From assembly GCF_003086295.3 (NCBI RefSeq), contig NC_092038.1, forward strand, positions 132,545,132 through 132,609,131: a stretch of DNA of 64,000 bases, written 5' to 3'. Positions 24,671 to 36,867 of the stretch are shown here, in pieces (position 1 is the stretch's first letter; each line of letters begins with the position of its first letter). Made by a program: the position numbers and the translations under genes. This stretch comes from Arachis hypogaea. Its lineage: Eukaryota > Streptophyta > Magnoliopsida > Fabales > Fabaceae. The notes beneath the pieces are model-generated. The model was not told the DNA's origin and made no database searches. It saw nothing but the letters and a program-made list of their open reading frames with translations.

Positions 24671-25141
24671 AGAATAAAGATGTTTTTGTGTTTAATTTCT
24701 TTTTGGTTTCTTTTTGAATTTTGAGTGAGGAAAGTGTTAAACTGATGAAAAAAGAGGAACGGATAAAAGCAAGCTAAGGGTGTTGGTTCAAAGGAAGAGA
24801 AAGAAGAGAATAGAAGGATGAGGATAAAGAAAAAGAAGAAGAAGAGTGGAGAGTGGAGAGTGAAGAGAGTATAATAAATGAGGTTGAAAAATTGAATACG
24901 TTGAATGAATGAATGAATGTTGAAAGAAGTTAAAGGCCAATGAGGGAAGGGAGGGAAAGGGAACCCGAGGAAGAGAGCAGGAAACCCAAGCTCGTGACAT
25001 AAGCAACCACTCTATACCCGACACCTAATTCAATTCAATAATTAAATTATACCACGGATTATTCAAGATAAATGTTATTCAATAATTGTGTATTAGGCAT
25101 CTCCAAACTTAATCGGTACATCGGGTAATGCACTAGTCATA
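24671..25141. other. Upstream region of the SMR gene
   Basis: Purine-rich on the plus strand (a CT-rich leader or promoter on the minus strand), with GAAGAGAAAGAAG and GAGAGTGGAGAG runs at 24795-24870 and a GAATGAATGAATGAATG repeat near 24903. No gene seen. Confidence 0.45.
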
Positions 25142-25150
25142 CTTAAAATA

Positions 25151-25989
25151 AGGGTAAACTATTAAAACTGTATTCGAAAAATTTTTGTGTTGATAAAAAA
25201 AGATTTTAAAAGATGTAAAAGATAAAATAATTTAAAAAAATTTAAAATTTGATAAAAATATCTAAACATAAATATATGATGTCATAATGAACAAAAAAAT
25301 TTTAATGATAGTGACAGAGAATTTCAATGGCATTTTTTTTTATCCAAAATTCTTTTTATAACCGTTCATTTATCGCTAATAATGAGGTTTAATAACTTTC
25401 TTTCTTTTTTCAATCTAAAACTCTTTTCGTATCTTTGCTTTTGTAGATTTTGTAGTTGAAGAAGATAAATCAGTGGTGTCTGAGTGAGATTTGAAGGTAT
25501 AATTCGGAAAAAGAATTGTTGAACAGAAAGGCGTACTATCTCTTGTATATAGAACGAACTCGTAAGAAAGCGGGGGATGAGAAAAGGCAAGGATGCGATC
25601 GATAAGCCTCTAAAAAAGAAAGTGAAGATGCGATCGATGAGCCTTTGAGAAAATTTGCAGCCACGGTGGTATCACTGATATGACGAAGGTGTAAGAAAAA
25701 AAGTGGAGATAGTGATGGTGATAATGAAAACCTTCTATGATTGTTCGATAAGGAAAGTAATAAAGAAGAAAGTAAAGGATGTGATTTAAGGAAATTAGGG
25801 TTTAGGATTCTTTCTCTTTCACTACTTTCGATTGTTAGGTCAGCGTCTTTTGTTTATTATAACATCATACTTTTTACGTTTGAGTGTTTTTGTTAAATTT
25901 TAAAACCGAAAATTATTTTATTTTTCATTTCTTTTAGAATTTTTTTTGTCAGTATCAAAATTTTTTTAATATCATTTTGATAATATATT
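25151..25989. mobile_element. MULE-type MITE, 839 bp, TSD CTTAAAATA
   Basis: A perfect 9-bp duplication CTTAAAATA (25142-25150 and 25990-25998) flanks diverged inverted repeats of about 120 bp: the left GATAAAAAAAGATTTTAAAAG to TGATGTCATAATGAACAAA block is mirrored on the right by GACAAAAAAAATTCTAAAAG to TGATGTTATAATAAACAAA. The interior (about 25280-25850) has no intact frame and contains a short direct repeat of AAGATGCGATCGAT near 25590 and 25625. Confidence 0.75.
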
Positions 25990-25998
25990 CTTAAAATA

Positions 25999-27496
25999 CA
26001 GATGTATATATTTATTGTCAATTTGGTTATTTGTATTCTAAGAATATATTTTAATAGTATAATAGTAAAAAAATTAAATATATATTCAATATATTATCAA
26101 TAAAAAAATATATTTTAGTAAAATATTTTTTATATAAAAATATTAGACGGTCAAGTATTTTTTAAACTAAGTCTAATTAATTTATACTCTATATATGCAC
26201 ATTCTTTTCTTATATGTCTTATTCGTAGTAACTTTCATCTACATTGTCTTTAATTTTTCTTCTTTATTTAATAAATAATGGTAATTGGCATGTGTTCTTT
26301 GATACAAACTTTTATCTATATATACACCCTAATCAATAAAGTAAATTTTTTTCTAATATAACAGATTGATTTATTATTCTAATTTATTTCTACCAAAAAT
26401 ATATATGATAAATTACAATATACATAAATAACTAAACTTTCTAATTGACATTTTTATATATAACTTATGTTGACTGTTATTATCATTGCATATTCTCTTT
26501 TTATGCATCATCATACGTTTTTTTTAAATATAAAAAAATAAAAAAATAAAAAAATAATATAACAATATTTATGTTTTTATTATGAATAAAGTATTTATTA
26601 TCAAGTCAGAAATTCACTAAAATAAAAGATAACTATGTAAAATTAAAAAATAATATATATTTGTCATAAATACTATGTCATCATAAAGAATTTCAATATC
26701 ATTTCTGAATTTTGACTATTAAAAATTTATTTTTTGTATTCTGTATATCCCCGTTCAAAAATCAATTACTTAATATAATATATATTAATATCTTAATTAT
26801 TATTTTTTTATAAATGTATCCATATTTAAATAAGTAGTCACATTTACATAAATATAATTATAATAATTCTTGTGTAAGAATACATACACATATTATGTGA
26901 AACATAATTAAATAGTTTAATATATTTAACTAAACTACTTATAAAATACACATTTATATTTTAATTATGGTCTTTATAACTATTTTTTTAACACATTGAT
27001 CAACTTACTTTTTCCTATATACGAAATTATTAATTGTGAATTCAATTTCGAATTTTCAACATTTTTTGTTTGAGAAAGCTTTTAATTGTTGAACTACTAA
27101 CTAAAATAGAATTAGACTATCCTTTATAACGACAATTACAGGATCGGAGACCAGTGTATACCAAGGGGGAATCTCCCAAAATTCAGATCTATGTAGCATT
27201 AATATTTTTTTGAGTTATCGTATTTGTGTGGGCACGATATTCATCGACTAGTCTGACATGCGTATTTATCGTATCCAACTGTATTTTAATAAAAAATAAA
27301 AAATCTTTTGGATACACTTGGATACACGTAAATATTATTACATGTTAGTGTATTTAATTTTATTCTTAACATATATTTTTAAAATAAATTTAGAAATAGT
27401 ATATATTATTATTTATTAAAATAAAAAATATTTTAAATATTTTATATTATTAAAATAACATATTAAAAACAATTAAAAAATTAATTTATGTTCTAA
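25999..27496. other. AT-rich intergenic DNA, no gene seen
   Basis: Nothing codes. The portion from about 27130, with GGATACACTTGGATACACG-type repeats, and the portion at 30190-30320, with GTGTCG/CGTGTT repeats, may be two halves of one older element split by the Helitron, but I could not define its ends. Confidence 0.4.
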
Positions 27497-28573
27497 TCTA
27501 TTCTATTATATAAAAATCGAATGTCTGCACTTAATGATGGAGTTGACGTGGCATATTCTGGAGAGTGTTTCCCAATTTAATTATTTTAACTCATTCAATA
27601 CAATTTATTACTATGACTTAATTATATCAGCTAATTAATTTGATTAGATATTTAAATATTAATATAATTTATTATAATATATATTACTTAATTAAATTTA
27701 TTACATTAATTGTAATTTGTTATATTAGTTAATTAATTTATTCATTTATAAAATCTGAAATAAAATAAATAATTTATTATTTATTCTAATTAAATTTATT
27801 AAATTTAATTATACATTATATACGAATTAATAATAATTTTTAAATCACTTTATATTATATATGTATTAACAAAATATTATATACGTCTTAATGTGTTAAT
27901 TAAATATTATATACGCACAGAAAAATAAATACAAAGATGATTTATATAATATTAATATTACTATATTAGCACGGTGTTTTTTTTTGTTTTGATATCATAT
28001 AGTATTGATCATGATAATATTATTATATAGTATTATATAAATTTTCTAATATTAGTATAGAAAATTAAAAAATTATTCCTTATGGCAATCATTCTTAGTG
28101 GAATAGTGTGTCTCTTATATAGTATTGATAATTGTTGCTTAATTTAAAGTAATTGTATGTTGGTATCTTAAATTTATTTTCAATAATGACCTAAATAGAT
28201 AAATCTAATTGAATTGAATGATTATATAAAATATTTTATATTATTAATATACTAAAATTAAATTCATTTTTTGGTACCGAATTTTATAGGTAAATTTTAT
28301 ACAAAATTAAATTATTTTTTTATTTGTTTTATCTATGTTACTTTATTTAATTTTAAGTAGCGTCATATTTACAATTACCGTCAGTATGATATTTTATAAA
28401 ATATGAAAATCAATTTTTTTATAATTTAAATATCAATATTTGAATAGAAGAACTTAACAGACGAGAGAGAGAGAGAAATTTACCTAGAGAAAAAAAACTC
28501 GCATGAGAATGGTGGTGACGGGCTCAACAACAACGGTAACGGGATGAGCAGCGATGATGACATAAGCTGTGAA

Positions 28574-29485
28574 CAGTGACGGACCCAGAAAAATTTAGTA
28601 ATGGAGACAAAAAATATAATAAAATTTAGGTATAGATATTTTTTTTTTGCTTCCCACGATATTCAAAAGTTAAGGACTAATCCGTCATGAATTTGAATTC
28701 CATTTAAGAATCTACAATTGGCCGACAACGAGTTGCTATACATACGAGACAGAATTCAAACTCTCAATACTTATTTAAGCTGACGACTAAGTCGATCACT
28801 TGATCAATCTAAATTGGTTTAGATATATTCAAAATTTAAAATTAGAACTATCTAATACATATTGATAAGAACTAGAAATATACACACAATCATTATTATA
28901 ATATTTAAAATAATAAAAATATAATTTCATACGCATAATATAATATTTAAAATAATAATAAAAATTTATAAGGACCTTTTTTATTTTTAACATGATTGAA
29001 TATTATTTTTTATATATATCTTTAAATAATTATTTTATTTATTTGTCAAATCTACTTATTATAATTTTTATAGTATAAATAAATTTTTTAACTAAAATAA
29101 TTACAGTATATTAATACATAGATAATATATTTTTATATCTTAAACAATTTTTAAAAAATTACTAATAATTTAAGTTATATTTAATTAGAAAACTAAGTTT
29201 TAATTTAATTATTAATTAATTAACTAATATAATATAATTAATTATCACTAATTTTTTAGTGTATTTATTTATTTTTCATACTAAATCAAATTTAACAATA
29301 TAATTATTATTATGTGTTAAATTTAACAAAATATTTTTTAACATAAAATAGAAAAGAACTATTTATATTTTATTTTGAGACAAATAAAATATAATAAGTG
29401 GTATATCTGTATATAAGTATTAATTTTTTTTAAAAAAATTTGTGGGGCAAATGCCCCCTCTATATTAAACGTGGGTCCGTCTCTG
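28574..29485. mobile_element. hAT-type element, 912 bp, TSD GCTGTGAA
   Basis: Perfect 8-bp duplications GCTGTGAA at 28566-28573 and 29486-29493 flank inverted ends CAGTGACGGACCCA (left) and CAGAGACGGACCCA (right, mirrored). No transposase is present. A related but end-less stretch (ATGAACCTAGAGGGGGCAAG) lies at about 18497 within the MULE. Confidence 0.9.
28640..28819 (-). mobile_element. tRNA-derived SINE, minus strand, nested in hAT element
   Basis: Read on the minus strand this is a 180-bp copy of the same SINE as 61355-61540: A-box-like start, B-box GTTTGAATTC, then a GCAACTC block, a GACGGATTAGTCC block and an A tail (a T run at 28640-28648 on the plus strand). A short duplication TAGATAT is found at 28633-28639 and 28820-28826. 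Confidence 0.78.
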
Positions 29486-29861
29486 GCTGTGAAGGAAGAT
29501 GGGAGTTGTGAATAGGTAAGCGGTGATGGACTCAGCAACAACATGATAGGAGCTATGCGGTTTTTTGTGAAGAAGTCGAGAATAAGAAGATTTTAGGTGA
29601 GGATGATTGAGTTTATCTTGCATGGCTATAGAGTATAGACTGAAGCTATGAATCATGTGTGATGTGAGACGAATCCTAATTCCTAAAAAGTGTTTATATG
29701 TATATATTCGAGGTGGGTACACCCTAAACCCGACGATACCTATCTTGAGCAAAATCTGCCCCGACTCGGGTTAAGTTATTACCCTTTCATTCGGGTATAG
29801 ACAGGTCGGGTACCTGCGTATTCGAAAACTCCTGCCAAGTCTAACCACGTATTGATACTCC

Positions 29862-29982
29862 TTTTATTAAGGGTTTATCGCTATCTAATGAATTGCTATA
29901 TACACAATGTGAGATTCTAACTCCTAATAGTTGTTTAAGCGGACGAGTGAGATGATCACTTAACAAACTCAAATTGATTAAG
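29862..29982 (-). mobile_element. SINE fragment, minus strand
   Basis: Matches the 5' two thirds of the SINE at 28640-28819 and 61355-61540 (ACTCGTCCGCTTAAAC, then GAGTTAGAATCTCAC, then a TAGCAATTCATTAG block). The 3' third with its A tail is missing. Confidence 0.65.
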
Positions 29983-30127
29983 ATAAATACTAATTATTTT
30001 AATATTTTAATATTAAAAATTTTGAGAGTTTGATTTTAATTATAACTTTATAAAATATTTATAATAATAATTACTATATATATTATTTAATTTTTAATAA
30101 ATTTTTTAATATAATTTTATGTATTAT

Positions 30128-30144
30128 CCCGTACAAGGTACGGG
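30128..30144 (+). terminator. Helitron 3' terminal hairpin
   Basis: CCCGTAC and GTACGGG pair perfectly around an AAG loop, eight bases before the terminal CTAG. In Helitrons this hairpin marks the end of rolling-circle transposition; it is not a transcription terminator. Confidence 0.85.
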
Positions 30145-30156
30145 AACATACACTAG

Positions 30157-32420
30157 TATCAATTAAATATCAAAATATCTTTATTATTTTTCTAAAGAAT
30201 ACATCATATTTTATATATATTGGTGTCTCTGTGTCTTATAAAATTTTAAAATTCATGTGTCGACGTGTTTCGTGCTGTGTCGTGTGCTGTGTTCGTGTCA
30301 GAATCTATGCATCATAGTAGAAAACTAATAAATTATCATAATTGATTGGTAATACTGTTATTAAAAGGCTAAAATACTATTTGTATATTAAAATTGGTCA
30401 CTAAAATCAGCCATTAATATATTTGTGTATAAATATATGTGTAATTTAATTTATTTTTAATGTATATTTATATTTCAACATATATTTTATACTTATAGTT
30501 GATTTTGGTGACTAATTTTAGTGTATACATAGCATAGTTATTAAAAGAAAATTAGAAATTACTTTTGTAATACTATATATTTACACTAATATTTAAATAT
30601 AAACAATTAAACATTTAAACCACGTTTAACATATATAAGAATCTAACGCAATAAAATTTATCGTAAAACATAATACCTAAATATCCTAACTTTAGAAGTT
30701 TAGATTACTCCTACAGACTTTTCTCAACCTATGATGAATAAGTGGTTGTTAAGTTAAAATTCTTAACCCCAAAATATTTAAATATTGATTGTTTTAGAGT
30801 TTGATATAGTATTAGTTTTCATTTTAGATTTTATTTTAATATTTTCCTTATCTTATATAATTAGTTAAAAAATTCAATCTTTTTTAAAAAAATTGCATAA
30901 TATATATTTGTACAAAAATGGTAAAATTTTAGTGACTTTTTTAACACCCTTACATACGTGATAAATCTTTAAAATTAAAAAAAAAAGAGTTATATGTGAT
31001 GGGAGGTAACACAGTGATTACTGATTACTATGCATGCAAGAGAGAAAGAGATGTAAAAGTAAAATAAGATTCTAGGGTCTATGAGTGTGGGGGGTGCCCG
31101 TGAAATTTGCTGAGCATTTGACAGGACAAACATACGACGAATATTAGGATTGCCTCACTTCTTGTTTCATCCTTCTCATATATGCTACTTTTGCCTCTCA
31201 TTCTTGTACCACCTTCTCTTTATTTCTTTGTTTATTGGGTTAAGCTTGTTAATGAGTAATATATAGTATTAACTCATCAACAACAACTACTGTTAATGAA
31301 GCAAAAGTAAGAAGACAAATTTTAGATTTTTAATGTACTTTGATTATTCCCTCCGTCGCAATATATTTTCATTTTCTTTTGGAGTTTTAAGATATTGATT
31401 TATTTGCAATATTTAAAAAGTAATATTTTTTCTTTTATTGATTCCCCAATGTGAATATGTTGCTTGGTAATTGAGATCAAAGTGGCGACCAACATTTGTG
31501 TATGTTCCGAGGGATTATCTATAAGAGACTATAATGTTTAAATTAGTAAAAATTTTAAGCATATTTTTAATAGATTATGTTCTGAATATATTTGAGAGTC
31601 TCAGTATATTTATAGTATAAAAGATAATCATTTTTAAAGTAGTTTTACTTTTAGATGGTGAATTGTCATTTTTTTTTAGAAAATTTGTTTAGATATCGAT
31701 TCTAAATGGATATGAGATATCGTAGGAGTTAATTACTTTTTTTTTGTATTAAGATGGGGTGGCTAAAGCCCAAACAAAATTACGTTGAAATTAAACGAGG
31801 CAAAGATGCCCCTTGTTCATTCATCACTAATAATCTAAAAACCTCTTTAGAAGTTAGTTATTTATTCAAATAAATAAGGCTGAATTTTCGTCCCGCATAA
31901 AAGTTGATGAGACCACATTTGTTTGGTGGGCTTTATTCCTTTTAGGCTAACTTCATTTTGAGTCATAAACAGTGTATATAGTTTGTTATTGCCAATTTTA
32001 AAAATTTTAAGTTTTAAATCTTTTATTATTTTGGAGAGCTATATTTTAGATTAATTTTTTCAATATAAAAATTTTTAGTAATAGTTTTTTAGACGTCAAT
32101 AAATAAAATGATGATTTTAATAAGTTTTAAAAATTTATTAATCATTCTATTTTAAATTTATAAAAAATATTTTCAGAATTTAAATTAAAATTTTAAATTT
32201 TTATTCTGATTAGCTTTAATTTTTTATTTTTATTTAAATTCAAAAGAAATATTTTTTATTAATATTTATATTTTAAAGTTAATGAATTTATTGACTTCAT
32301 TTAGAACATAAATCTCAATAAGCGGTTAGAAAACAAAAATTGTGTAGTGTATATGATTTATTCATATAATGATAGTATCTTGCAAAACATCTGAAAATAT
32401 ATTTGTTACTTATTTTATAG
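30157..32420. other. AT-rich intergenic DNA, no gene seen
   Basis: No domain or inverted-repeat element with a TSD was found. Around 31000-31260 base composition is less AT-biased, but no frame or known RNA was recognised there. Confidence 0.45.
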
Positions 32421-32428
32421 ACTGCGCT

Positions 32429-32994
32429 TAGGTGTGAAAACAGGTCAGGCTTTGTTCTTAATAAGCCTGGTCTGTCATACAGTTGATTGGCCTGAGCTTG
32501 GTCTGTAGCCTGTTATAGGTTCTTTATAAAGTATTAGGTCTGGCCTGTTATTCAGACTAATCTAGCCTGAAATCTATTAAAAAGTCTGATAATTTTTTTA
32601 CAAAAATAAAAATATTATTTAAAAAAAATTATTTTTTAATAAAAATAGCTATATGTAATATATCATATATTTAATATTTATAAAAAAATTTAAACTTTTA
32701 ACATATTTAAAATATACAAAAATATTTATAATAAAATATAATAAATTTAAAATATCTCATAATTTTATTAATAATAAATAATTATTTATATATTTAATTA
32801 TATTTTAACAGGCCCAGGCAGGCCTAACAGACCTATAAGACTAATTAGTAAGTCTGGGCCTGGTCTATTAATGTATTAAGGCTTTTAAAAGAATCTGAAC
32901 CTGTACCTATTTTATAAAAGGTCAGGCTAAGCCAGCTCAAACACAGGCCAGACTGCAGGTCCTTGGCAGGCCGCCTGGTCTTTTTTCATCCCTA
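32429..32994. mobile_element. hAT-type MITE (AGGCC-rich family), TSD ACTGCGCT
   Basis: Perfect 8-bp duplications ACTGCGCT at 32421-32428 and 32995-33002. Ends are TAGGTGTGAAAACAGGTC and (mirrored) TAGGGATGAAAAAAGACC. Both flanks are full of AGGCCTG/CAGGCC motifs and the centre is AT-rich. A truncated copy in the opposite orientation lies at 40057-40545. Confidence 0.9.
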
Positions 32995-33002
32995 ACTGCG
33001 CT

Positions 33003-33768
33003 TATGAAATAAACTTTTCTGTAATTTTACAGTGTCCGAAAAATTAGCTAATAATATATAAAAAGAAAATGAATGAAATTTTTATTCAAATATAAAAAAG
33101 CCTAATCATAAACCCACGATAAAAAAAAAATCATAAAAAAATGAGAATAATGTGTGACGCAATTATCAGGAGATTGAGGAGAGAATGCTTCCCTTATTCT
33201 AAATAGTTACTAATTGATCTACATTTATACCGATATGTCTGTTGTAATTGTTAGTTTTCTTCAACTTCTTATTATTTTTCATATTTGTATTTCTATAATA
33301 TTTCCATAATTATTAAATATGATTTTATTAAATGTGAGAACGGGTAATAATTTCAAGATGACTTTAATGAGGAATCAAATTTGGTATTAGATTATAAAGA
33401 TCTTTTACGCACAATCTTCAATCACTAAATTATGGTTGATTTTAAACTTTTATACAGTATAAAATATATGTATAAATACGGCTCTAGCAGTAAAAAGCGA
33501 TTGATAAGGCACTAGTGTACACGGTAGCATTACATAGTTATATATATACATGTATTGTGCATGCTTAGCATATGACAATAGCCAATAGATAAATAGAATA
33601 ATAACAATTATGTTATGTGTACAGTAAAATTAGCTACTAAAATTAATTATTAGTATAAAATATATATTAAAAATAAATTACACAATATATATTTATATAT
33701 AAATACATAATAATTTATTTTATTGACTAATTTTAGCATATAAATAATATTTTTAAAATAATAAATAG
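33003..33768. other. AT-rich intergenic DNA, no gene seen
   Basis: Nothing recognisable beyond AT-rich low-complexity sequence. Confidence 0.45.
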
Positions 33769-33776
33769 ATTAAGAG

Positions 33777-34402
33777 TAGGAGTGTTCAAATCTAAACTGA
33801 TCCAAATTAAACCGCTCATCTAATCTAATTTAAACCGAAAACCGATTAAAACCGCACTAATTCAGATTTGATTGGATTCTATTTTTTGCAAACCGCTGGA
33901 TCGGATCGGATTTCGGATCTATTTTTCATAACCGATCCAATCCAATCCAAACCGCACAATGTGCTATAATATTATTATTTTATTATTATATTTACAATTA
34001 TACTTATAACATGTTTAATTTGTTATATATTTTTCTGTTATTCATATATTATTATTATTTAATAAATATTTTATGTTCAAAATATTATTTATTTATTTAT
34101 TTTAACTAACCTATAATTTTATTTCTATTATTATGTTATCGTTGGCTTTTTAAGATATTGTTAAGACTTGTTATGTCATTGTTGTTATTTAAAATTTGAT
34201 GATGAGACTTGTTATATGTATTTATTTTTTATTTAAAAAACCACAAATTCAAACCGATCTAAATCACTTGTAATCGGATCGGATCAGATCAGATTTCTAA
34301 AAAGGTTCATCCAATCTAAACCGCACCGCACATAAATTAAACGTTCGGATCGGATGATTTTTTTTTTTAAAAACCGAACCAAATCGCACCGCAAACACCC
34401 TA
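33777..34402. mobile_element. hAT-type MITE, 626 bp, TSD ATTAAGAG
   Basis: Perfect 8-bp duplications ATTAAGAG at 33769-33776 and 34403-34410. Ends are TAGGAGTGTTCAAAT and (mirrored) TAGGGTGTTTGCGGTGC. Subterminal sequence is packed with GGATCGGAT and AACCG motifs on both sides, as in hAT elements. No coding frame. Confidence 0.9.
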
Positions 34403-34410
34403 ATTAAGAG

Positions 34411-36860
34411 AGACATGGGACTGAATTTGCGCGCCAAGTTTTTCGGGGGGAAAAAGACAGCGTTAGAATTTGGCGCCAAATATTTAGGTGTTGGGATCAA
34501 CTACGTTCCCAATTTATTCCCTTCATCCTAAAGTCTCCTACGCAATACAAAGCACCTTTTTCTTTTGGCCACCCCTTTTTCAAGATGCCATTTATACTTT
34601 ATACTATAGGGTATTAAATTTGTTGGTTTCTTCTTTGGTTTTTTCTATTATTTTATTTTCTCTGTTGTCAACTCATTCTTCTTTTTTCTTTTTTTCTTAA
34701 AGGGTTTAGAATTTATGTATAGATTCAATGTATATAAGGCGTTTTAGTAGGATCACTCACAGGTTACAGAATATTTATAGGATCACTTATAATAAAATAA
34801 TGGTCCATCTTATTAATAAAGGGGACTCGGCTCACGTTTTGATGAGAATGCATTGCTCCATCCATTACAACTTATTACAAGCTTTTTTTTTTCTATTCAC
34901 CAATAATCGCCACGCACTAATGATTGAAGGTGCTGAATCTCTCCACGATGTTTTGTCCCTAATCCTCATAAAATTTGTGATAAAAGCTTTTTAAAGCTCT
35001 AAATTTAAGGACATTGATGCGAGCTAAGCTACTGCTCCTTATCTATTCATTTGTAAAGTTTCCCGCTATTTATAATTTTATATAGTTTAGAATTTTACGA
35101 GATAGATATAGCACATAAAGTGTGATGAAAATATTTTAAAAAATATATATCGGAAGACACACCAATTTTTATTAAAAACATAAAACGCTTTAAATTTATA
35201 AAAACTAGATCTAGCTATATTTGGATTCGAGAGTCTATATTTAAAGAATAGTGAAAACTATATCTAACTAAATAAAACCCTTTAATCTCAATTTCACTTT
35301 TAAGATATCCATTCTAAAATTTTTAAGAATTAATGAGATGAAAATAAAAATTAGAGTAATGTTATACGTACAAATATTTTTGTGGCTAAGTTTAACTAAC
35401 TACAAAAATAAAAAAAAAACGACGCATGCATGTGTTATCATTCTTTCTTCTTCGCATTTTTCAGCACTTTTTGTTAGAGAACATATAAACTTAATGAAAG
35501 AGCACATTAATTTTTGTATACAGTAAAAATTTTATCAATATAACAAAATTTTTACATATGATATATCTTTGGTATATAAATTTTTGTGCATAGCACAAAA
35601 ATTTGTGTCACGGATATAATTTGTTAGTTGAATAAGTCAATGTTCTGAATATGTGGTGTTTAAAAATTATTGTGCTATGCATAAAAAATTATGTGCTGCG
35701 TGTCAATTTTTTTGTGCTATATACCAGAATTTTCGTACTATATATATTGTTGGTTGAGTATCAATATTTTAGATATGTAGTTCTTTAAAAATATTTGTAC
35801 TATACACCAAAATTTATGTGTTATATATTAACGTTTTTATACTGTGTGTATTTTGTTGGTTGAGTGTCAATGTGTAAGATATGTGATCGTTGAAAATTTT
35901 TTGTGTTGTGCATCAAAATTTATGTGCTGTGAATCAAAATTTCTGTATTCTTTTTTTTGAACATATAGGAGAAGAAGATGATGACATCGACGATGATGAT
36001 GATAATGAAGGAGGATGAGAAAGAAAAAGTAAAAGAAGAAGAAATCAAACAAGAAAATAAGAAGACAACGTTAAAAAAGAACAAGAGAAGAAAAAGATGA
36101 TGACGATATTGTTGAAGAAGAAGATGACGATAATAATGACCATGACGACGATGATAAAGAAAGAGAAAAAGAAGGAAGAGAAAGAAGAAGAACCAACAAC
36201 AACAATACATGTATACATATATTTGAAGAAGCGCGCTATGACTTGATTTAAAATTTTTTGGACGCCTAGCTTTATTGTAAAAACTATCCATGTATTAAAT
36301 TAAAAGCATTTCATAAACAAGTGTAAGTGATAGGATCTTTTAATATAAAAATGTCATTTATTTTTTTTCAATTGATATTTTGTTAACAATTAAATCTTTT
36401 AAACGATTAAATAGGTAGTTTAATAACAATGCTATGTTTTAGATTAGTGCTGGTAAGATAATGGTGGCGATTTTTGTATGTTCTCTCGCCTCTCTAAAGT
36501 TGATACACTCACACATACTTGGTTAGTAATAAAGAAGGACAAAATAATTGGTGTGTTTTCTTTCTTTCTTTCTTTCTCACACAGTATTTCTAGCTTTAAC
36601 ACTCAGTCCATGTCGACTCCAAATGCTTCATATAGCCAACAAAACAAAGAACATAACAGAGGACGTTAAGAGTATTGATGTCATAAATTGGTCCAGATAT
36701 AGGAATTCACTTTTCATATGATTGTGGTGCTTGAGGAGGAAATAATTATTTTATTTTAAAGGACAAAAAAGATGAAAGGTTTATTTATGTTAATTACAAG
36801 TAGTTTATTGAAAATACTTTTACAATTTTATTATCAATTCAACTAGGTATCCTTTAAAAA
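34411..36860. other. Intergenic DNA with degenerate repeats, no gene seen
   Basis: Between about 35560 and 35945 a motif set (TTGTGCTATGCA, CAAAATTTATGTGCTG, TTGTTGGTTGAGT-TCAAT, GATATGT) recurs three times at spacings of roughly 105-127 bp. It is followed by a purine-rich block (35965-36195) of GAAGAAGAT and GATGACGA trinucleotides that produces long but meaningless open frames on the minus strand. Confidence 0.5.
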
Positions 36861-36867
36861 TGGTACA

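Larger units (their letters stand above)
27497..30156 (+). mobile_element. Non-autonomous Helitron, 2.66 kb, with nested insertions
   Basis: The left end TCTATTCTATTATATAAAAA follows an A, and the right end CTAG is followed by a T, as in Helitrons, which insert between A and T without a TSD. Eight bases before CTAG lies a perfect hairpin, CCCGTAC-AAG-GTACGGG (30128-30144). There is no Rep/helicase frame. A hAT element (28574-29485) with a SINE in it, a second SINE fragment (29862-29982), and a GGGTACC/CGGGTA-rich stretch (29706-29850) resembling a decayed hAT MITE are nested inside. Confidence 0.82.

Noticed and set aside
26520..26570. Repeated AAAAAATAAAAAA motif as a possible CRISPR-like or satellite array
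   Set aside because: Simple A/T low complexity without spacers; nothing resembles a CRISPR array anywhere in the window.
35867..36291. Long minus-strand frames rich in Phe, Tyr and His
   Set aside because: They are translations of a GAA/GAT-rich purine tract; composition alone keeps them open.
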